Source of the DNA: Euryarchaeota archaeon UBA220
Lineage (GTDB): Archaea > Thermoplasmatota > Poseidoniia > Poseidoniales > Thalassarchaeaceae
Direction: 5' to 3'
Length of the DNA stretch: 17,949 nt
NCBI GenBank assembly: GCA_002501885.1
Contig: DAON01000070.1
Span: 1 to 17,949, forward strand
The position numbers were made by a program, and so were the translations under genes. Of this stretch, positions 15,070-17,949 are shown piece after piece (within the stretch, counting starts at the first letter, position 1; each line of letters begins with the position of its first letter). The notes beneath the pieces are model-generated. The model had not been told where the DNA came from. It did not search any database and saw only the letters and a program-made list of their open reading frames with translations.

Positions 15070-16773
15070 TTGAATTCTTTTATTGATGGCGACTTTGACG
15101 CCACAAAATGGGAGAATATCGAACCTTACACAAGTGATTTACTTGAAAGAAAATTGACCTGTTCCGGTTGTCTGGAGTCCCTGATTAAAGATACCTCAAC
15201 CCTTGCTGAACATATTTCAGAGGCTGGTGCCCTGTTGTACATCGGTATGACATGCGATACAGAGAGTGAGGAAAAGCGTAATTCATTCCTAGACTTCTCT
15301 AGTAATGTAAGACCAAAGCTCTCTGAATTCTCCGATTCTCTGAATAGGAGAATTGTTGGGCATCCTGCAGTAAATGATCTTCCCGAGAGATACTCTCTGA
15401 TGCTCAGAGGAATGAGAACAGATATCGAAATCTTCCGCAAAGAGAACATTCCTCTGAAAGTCAGGCAGACTGAACTTGTTACAGAAGCTCAAGGCATTAC
15501 AGGTAGTATGACAGTTGAATTCGATGGGGAAGAACGAACATTTCCTCAAATGAGTGCATATCTGGAATCGAATGATAGATTGGTACGTCAAACAGCATGG
15601 GCTGCAATGTCGGACCGTAGAATGCAAGACCATGAGAGAATGTCTGAGATTTTCGACGAATTGGTATCACTTAGGCATCAGATGGCTTTGAATGCTGGAT
15701 TCGAAAGTTTCACCAATTATATGTTCAAAGCCATGCATCGCTTTGACTACTCTATCGAAGATTGTTTGGAGTTTCACAGCTCTGTAGAATCAGTCTGTAT
15801 GCCTATACTTAGAGATATAAACAAGGAGAGGGCGGAGGCATTAGGACTGGGTGAACTAAGTCCCTGGGATGTTAATGAAAAGACTGGAGCAGGGCCCGAT
15901 ATTCATGGAAGAGAGCCTCTTAGGCCATTTCAGACCGTGGATGAGATGGTGGAGAAACTCTCTGAGATGTTTCACGAAATCTCAGATGATCTAGGTAGTA
16001 AATTCGACAAACTAGTCGACATGGACACACTCGATTTAGACACCAGGAAAGGTAAGGCACCCGGTGGCTATCAGTACTATCTCGAGAAGAGTAGGGTCCC
16101 TTTCATCTTCATGAACGCTGCAGGCCTTCAGGGGGATTTAGAGACAATGATTCACGAGGCTGGCCATGCATTCCACTCTCTGTATTGCGGCCATCTAGAC
16201 CTGATAGATGAGAGGAACTATCCTATTGAATTCGCAGAAGTTGCATCCATGTCGATGGAATTACTGACACAGCCATGGTGGAACAAATTCTACAACGAAG
16301 AAGAAGCGAGTAGAGCGAAGAGAACACACTTGGAAGGTGTCGTATTCCTACTTCCTTGGATAGCAACAATAGACTCATTCCAACATTGGATTTACGAAAA
16401 TCCTAGCCATACTAGGGAAGAGCGTGCAGAAGCGTGGTTATCCATTAGAGCGAGGTTTGGTCCACAAATGGATTGGAGTGGTCATTCAGAATTCAAAGAA
16501 GTTTCTTGGCAGCAGCAAGGGCATCTGTATGGAGTTCCATTCTACTACATTGAATACGGAATCGCGCAGTTGGGATCATTACAACTGTGGAAGACACAGT
16601 TGGGCAATCCACAGAAGGCACTAGACGACTACGCCAACGCGATGAAACTGGGCAACACTCGAACTTTACCCGAATTATTCTCCGCGGCCGACCTTAAGCT
16701 AGGATTCGATGAAGGGCATTTCCTCACACTAATGGAATCTGTAGAGTTGTCTCTAGAAGAGTTGCCCGTCTAG
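15070..16773 (+). CDS. M3-family oligoendopeptidase (PepF-like)
   Basis: Cytoplasmic zinc metallopeptidase that cuts short peptides, probably recycling peptides for a protein-degrading heterotroph. The open frame runs back to GTG 14977 over the upstream gene. TTG 15070 is preferred because AGAGGT (15058-15063) lies six bases before it and it starts just after the preceding stop; ATG 15037 is the alternative. The 567-residue protein has the M3 signature IHEAGHAFHSLY, with zinc ligands His362 and His366 and catalytic Glu363, and the third ligand Glu390 in FAEVASMSMELL. The C-terminal substrate-binding block GHLYGVPFYYIEYGIAQL is intact. The length is typical of PepF (about 600). No signal peptide is present. 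It is convergent with radA. Confidence 0.92.
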   Translation: MNSFIDGDFDATKWENIEPYTSDLLERKLTCSGCLESLIKDTSTLAEHISEAGALLYIGMTCDTESEEKRNSFLDFSSNVRPKLSEFSDSLNRRIVGHPAVNDLPERYSLMLRGMRTDIEIFRKENIPLKVRQTELVTEAQGITGSMTVEFDGEERTFPQMSAYLESNDRLVRQTAWAAMSDRRMQDHERMSEIFDELVSLRHQMALNAGFESFTNYMFKAMHRFDYSIEDCLEFHSSVESVCMPILRDINKERAEALGLGELSPWDVNEKTGAGPDIHGREPLRPFQTVDEMVEKLSEMFHEISDDLGSKFDKLVDMDTLDLDTRKGKAPGGYQYYLEKSRVPFIFMNAAGLQGDLETMIHEAGHAFHSLYCGHLDLIDERNYPIEFAEVASMSMELLTQPWWNKFYNEEEASRAKRTHLEGVVFLLPWIATIDSFQHWIYENPSHTREERAEAWLSIRARFGPQMDWSGHSEFKEVSWQQQGHLYGVPFYYIEYGIAQLGSLQLWKTQLGNPQKALDDYANAMKLGNTRTLPELFSAADLKLGFDEGHFLTLMESVELSLEELPV

Positions 16774-16783
16774 GTATTCGGAC

Positions 16784-16820
16784 CCGAGGAGTCTACGAGA
16801 CTAATCTCGTAGACCCTCGG
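16784..16820. terminator. Long hairpin at the convergent peptidase/radA gene ends
   Basis: CCGAGG (16784-16789) plus GTCTACGAGA (16791-16800) pairs fully with TCTCGTAGAC plus CCTCGG (16805-16820), leaving a single bulged A at 16790 and a four-base loop CTAA. The radA stop codon lies in the loop and the right arm encodes its last residues. No T-run follows on either strand, so a classical intrinsic terminator is not shown; it may instead stabilise or mark 3' ends of both transcripts. Confidence 0.5.
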
Positions 16821-17802
16821 TTGTCACGGTAAAGACCGCTTCGCCATCAGGCAAGTTGGGGCTGTCGATTAGGCGAGCTATCCTACGGCCCCCCTTCGAC
16901 TTCCTCAGGTACAAGCGGAATGTGCTGGCGTGCGCCACTATATGGCCGCCAATCGCCTTGGTGGGATCTCCCCACATGGCATCTGGCTTGGACATGACTT
17001 GATTCGTGACCAAGACCAATGCATTGTTTACATCGGAGAGTTGTTTCAACTCCTTCATGTGCTTGTTCAATTTCTGCTGGCGTGCTGCAAGCATGCCTCT
17101 GCCGATATATTCGGCACGGAAGTGACTGGTTAGGGAATCGACAATGATGAGTTTTACATCGATGTTCTTGGACATCCTCTTAATCTCATCCACCAGAAGA
17201 ATTTGGTGGGCTGAGTTGTATGCTCTCGCTACATGAATCCTGTCTAGGGCATCTTGAGGATCTATTCCTACTGCCTCTGCCATCTGGGCAATTCTCTCCG
17301 GCCTAAATGTATCTTCAGTGTCAATGTAGAATATTTCGCCATCAAAGCCTCCTTTGTCAAAAGGTAGGATTGAATTTACAGCGAGTTGGTGACCAATCTG
17401 CGTCTTACCGCTACCGAATTCACCGAATACTTCGACTATGGCCTGGGTCTCAAATCCTCCTCCAAGGAGTTCATCGAGAGAAGATGAGCCGGATGTGAGT
17501 TTTTGGACTAGTTTACGGCGATCGAGGAGAGCAGAACCGCTAACGAAACCGCCGATGTTTGCCATCTTCTTCGCGCCTGCGATTATCTTAGCAGAAACAG
17601 CCTCACCAAGTTCAGCCTGTTCAGCAAGTTCGGATGGGCTCATCACTGCTATAGCAAGCAGTTCTTCGAAGCCTGCTTCACGCAGTTTCTCCGCAGTTGC
17701 TGGTCCGACTCCTGGTAGATCTTCAACCGTCAGTTCGGGCTCATCAACATCAATCACAATCTCTTCTTCTTCGACTTTCTCACTGGCTGTCTTCTCACTC
17801 AT
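16801..17802 (-). CDS. radA: Archaeal recombinase RadA
   Basis: Rad51/RecA-type ATPase that forms filaments on single-stranded DNA and catalyses strand exchange in homologous recombination. ATG 17802 is preferred because AGGTGA lies five bases upstream; the in-frame GTG at 17811 overlaps that SD. The 333-residue protein has a short acidic N-terminal tail, a helix-hairpin-helix domain (LPGVGPATAEKLREAGF), and the polymerisation linker with the FVSGSALLDRR region. The core follows, with Walker A GEFGSGKT (residues 127-134), IDTEDTFRPERI, Walker B LIIVDSLT, GRGMLAARQQKLNKH, and the C-terminal RIARLIDSPNLPDGEAVF. It has no intein and is normal in length. It is the clearest archaeal marker in the window. 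Confidence 0.97.
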   Translation of the reverse strand: MSEKTASEKVEEEEIVIDVDEPELTVEDLPGVGPATAEKLREAGFEELLAIAVMSPSELAEQAELGEAVSAKIIAGAKKMANIGGFVSGSALLDRRKLVQKLTSGSSSLDELLGGGFETQAIVEVFGEFGSGKTQIGHQLAVNSILPFDKGGFDGEIFYIDTEDTFRPERIAQMAEAVGIDPQDALDRIHVARAYNSAHQILLVDEIKRMSKNIDVKLIIVDSLTSHFRAEYIGRGMLAARQQKLNKHMKELKQLSDVNNALVLVTNQVMSKPDAMWGDPTKAIGGHIVAHASTFRLYLRKSKGGRRIARLIDSPNLPDGEAVFTVTTEGLRD

Positions 17803-17807
17803 CTCGT

Positions 17808-17846
17808 TCACCTATTGCCCCTATCTCATCTTCGGAGGTATATGAA
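17808..17846 (-). promoter_or_regulatory. radA promoter and Shine-Dalgarno
   Basis: On the minus strand, TTCATATACC (17837-17846) is a plausible TATA element. A start about 24 bases downstream would fall near 17816-17818 and give a short leader carrying AGGTGA (17808-17813), five bases before the ATG at 17802. Confidence 0.5.
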
Positions 17847-17949
17847 CAATCGAATGGCCCTATTCGAAGGTTGAAAGTGCTTGAGATGTGTTGTTATCCG
17901 CAGTACAACGATTTTCACTTTCAGTTTGGTAGCGGGTGGTGGATTTGAA
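17847..17949. other. Upstream region of radA with inverted repeats
   Basis: No gene is supported here. TCGAAT (17850-17855) and ATTCGA (17862-17867) form a dyad just upstream of the radA TATA element. TGAAAGTG (17872-17879) and CACTTTCA (17916-17923) form a wider inverted repeat that encloses GTTGT (17890-17894) and ACAAC (17905-17909). Either could be a regulatory site or a structured leader of a gene beyond the window. Confidence 0.3.

Noticed and set aside
1..17949. Mobile element, prophage or defence island.
   Set aside because: No integrase, transposase, terminal repeats, restriction-modification or toxin-antitoxin genes were recognised; the genes are housekeeping or metabolic with similar composition throughout.

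Overview
The window looks archaeal, most likely a marine Thermoplasmatota of the Marine Group II (Poseidoniia) type. Archaeal information-processing genes (RadA, RNA polymerase subunit K, a Hel308 helicase, a Cgi121-like KEOPS subunit) sit among genes of an aerobic heterotroph (heme A synthesis, tryptophan 2,3-dioxygenase, thiolase, peptidases) and a giant secreted protein rich in Asp-type calcium-binding repeats. The lineage is inferred from gene content; no rRNA is present. Coding density is very high. GTG and TTG starts are common, so several starts below were chosen inside longer open frames from family alignment and Shine-Dalgarno (SD) position.

Layout. 2-841: C-terminal part of tryptophan 2,3-dioxygenase, cut by the window edge. 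899-2059: acetyl-CoA acetyltransferase-type thiolase. 2127-4497: rpoK, then overlapping ctaA and ctaB, which make heme A for an aa3-type terminal oxidase. 4562-5815: a LeuA-like DRE-TIM acyltransferase of uncertain substrate. 5877-9635: a 1252-residue exported, membrane-anchored kexin/furin-like protease with P domain and four composite TSP3 plus MopE-type repeats. 9632-11032 (minus): a zinc-dependent aspartoacylase/succinylglutamate desuccinylase-family protein, convergent with the protease. 11097-15068 or beyond: PaaI-type thioesterase, Hel308, Cgi121 and a small zinc-finger protein, followed closely by an M3 oligoendopeptidase F-like peptidase (15070-16773). 16801-17802 (minus): RadA, convergent with the peptidase. 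17803-17949: the radA promoter region.

Non-coding structure is limited but notable. Hairpins that would hide the SD end exactly one base before the start codons of ctaA and the LeuA-like gene. A perfect 9-bp dyad fills the divergent promoter region at 11059-11079. A 16-bp-stem hairpin at 16784-16820 holds the radA stop codon in its loop. No tRNA, rRNA, CRISPR array, insertion sequence or integrase was found. The most unusual single gene is the eukaryote-like proprotein convertase with its calcium-repeat stalk.
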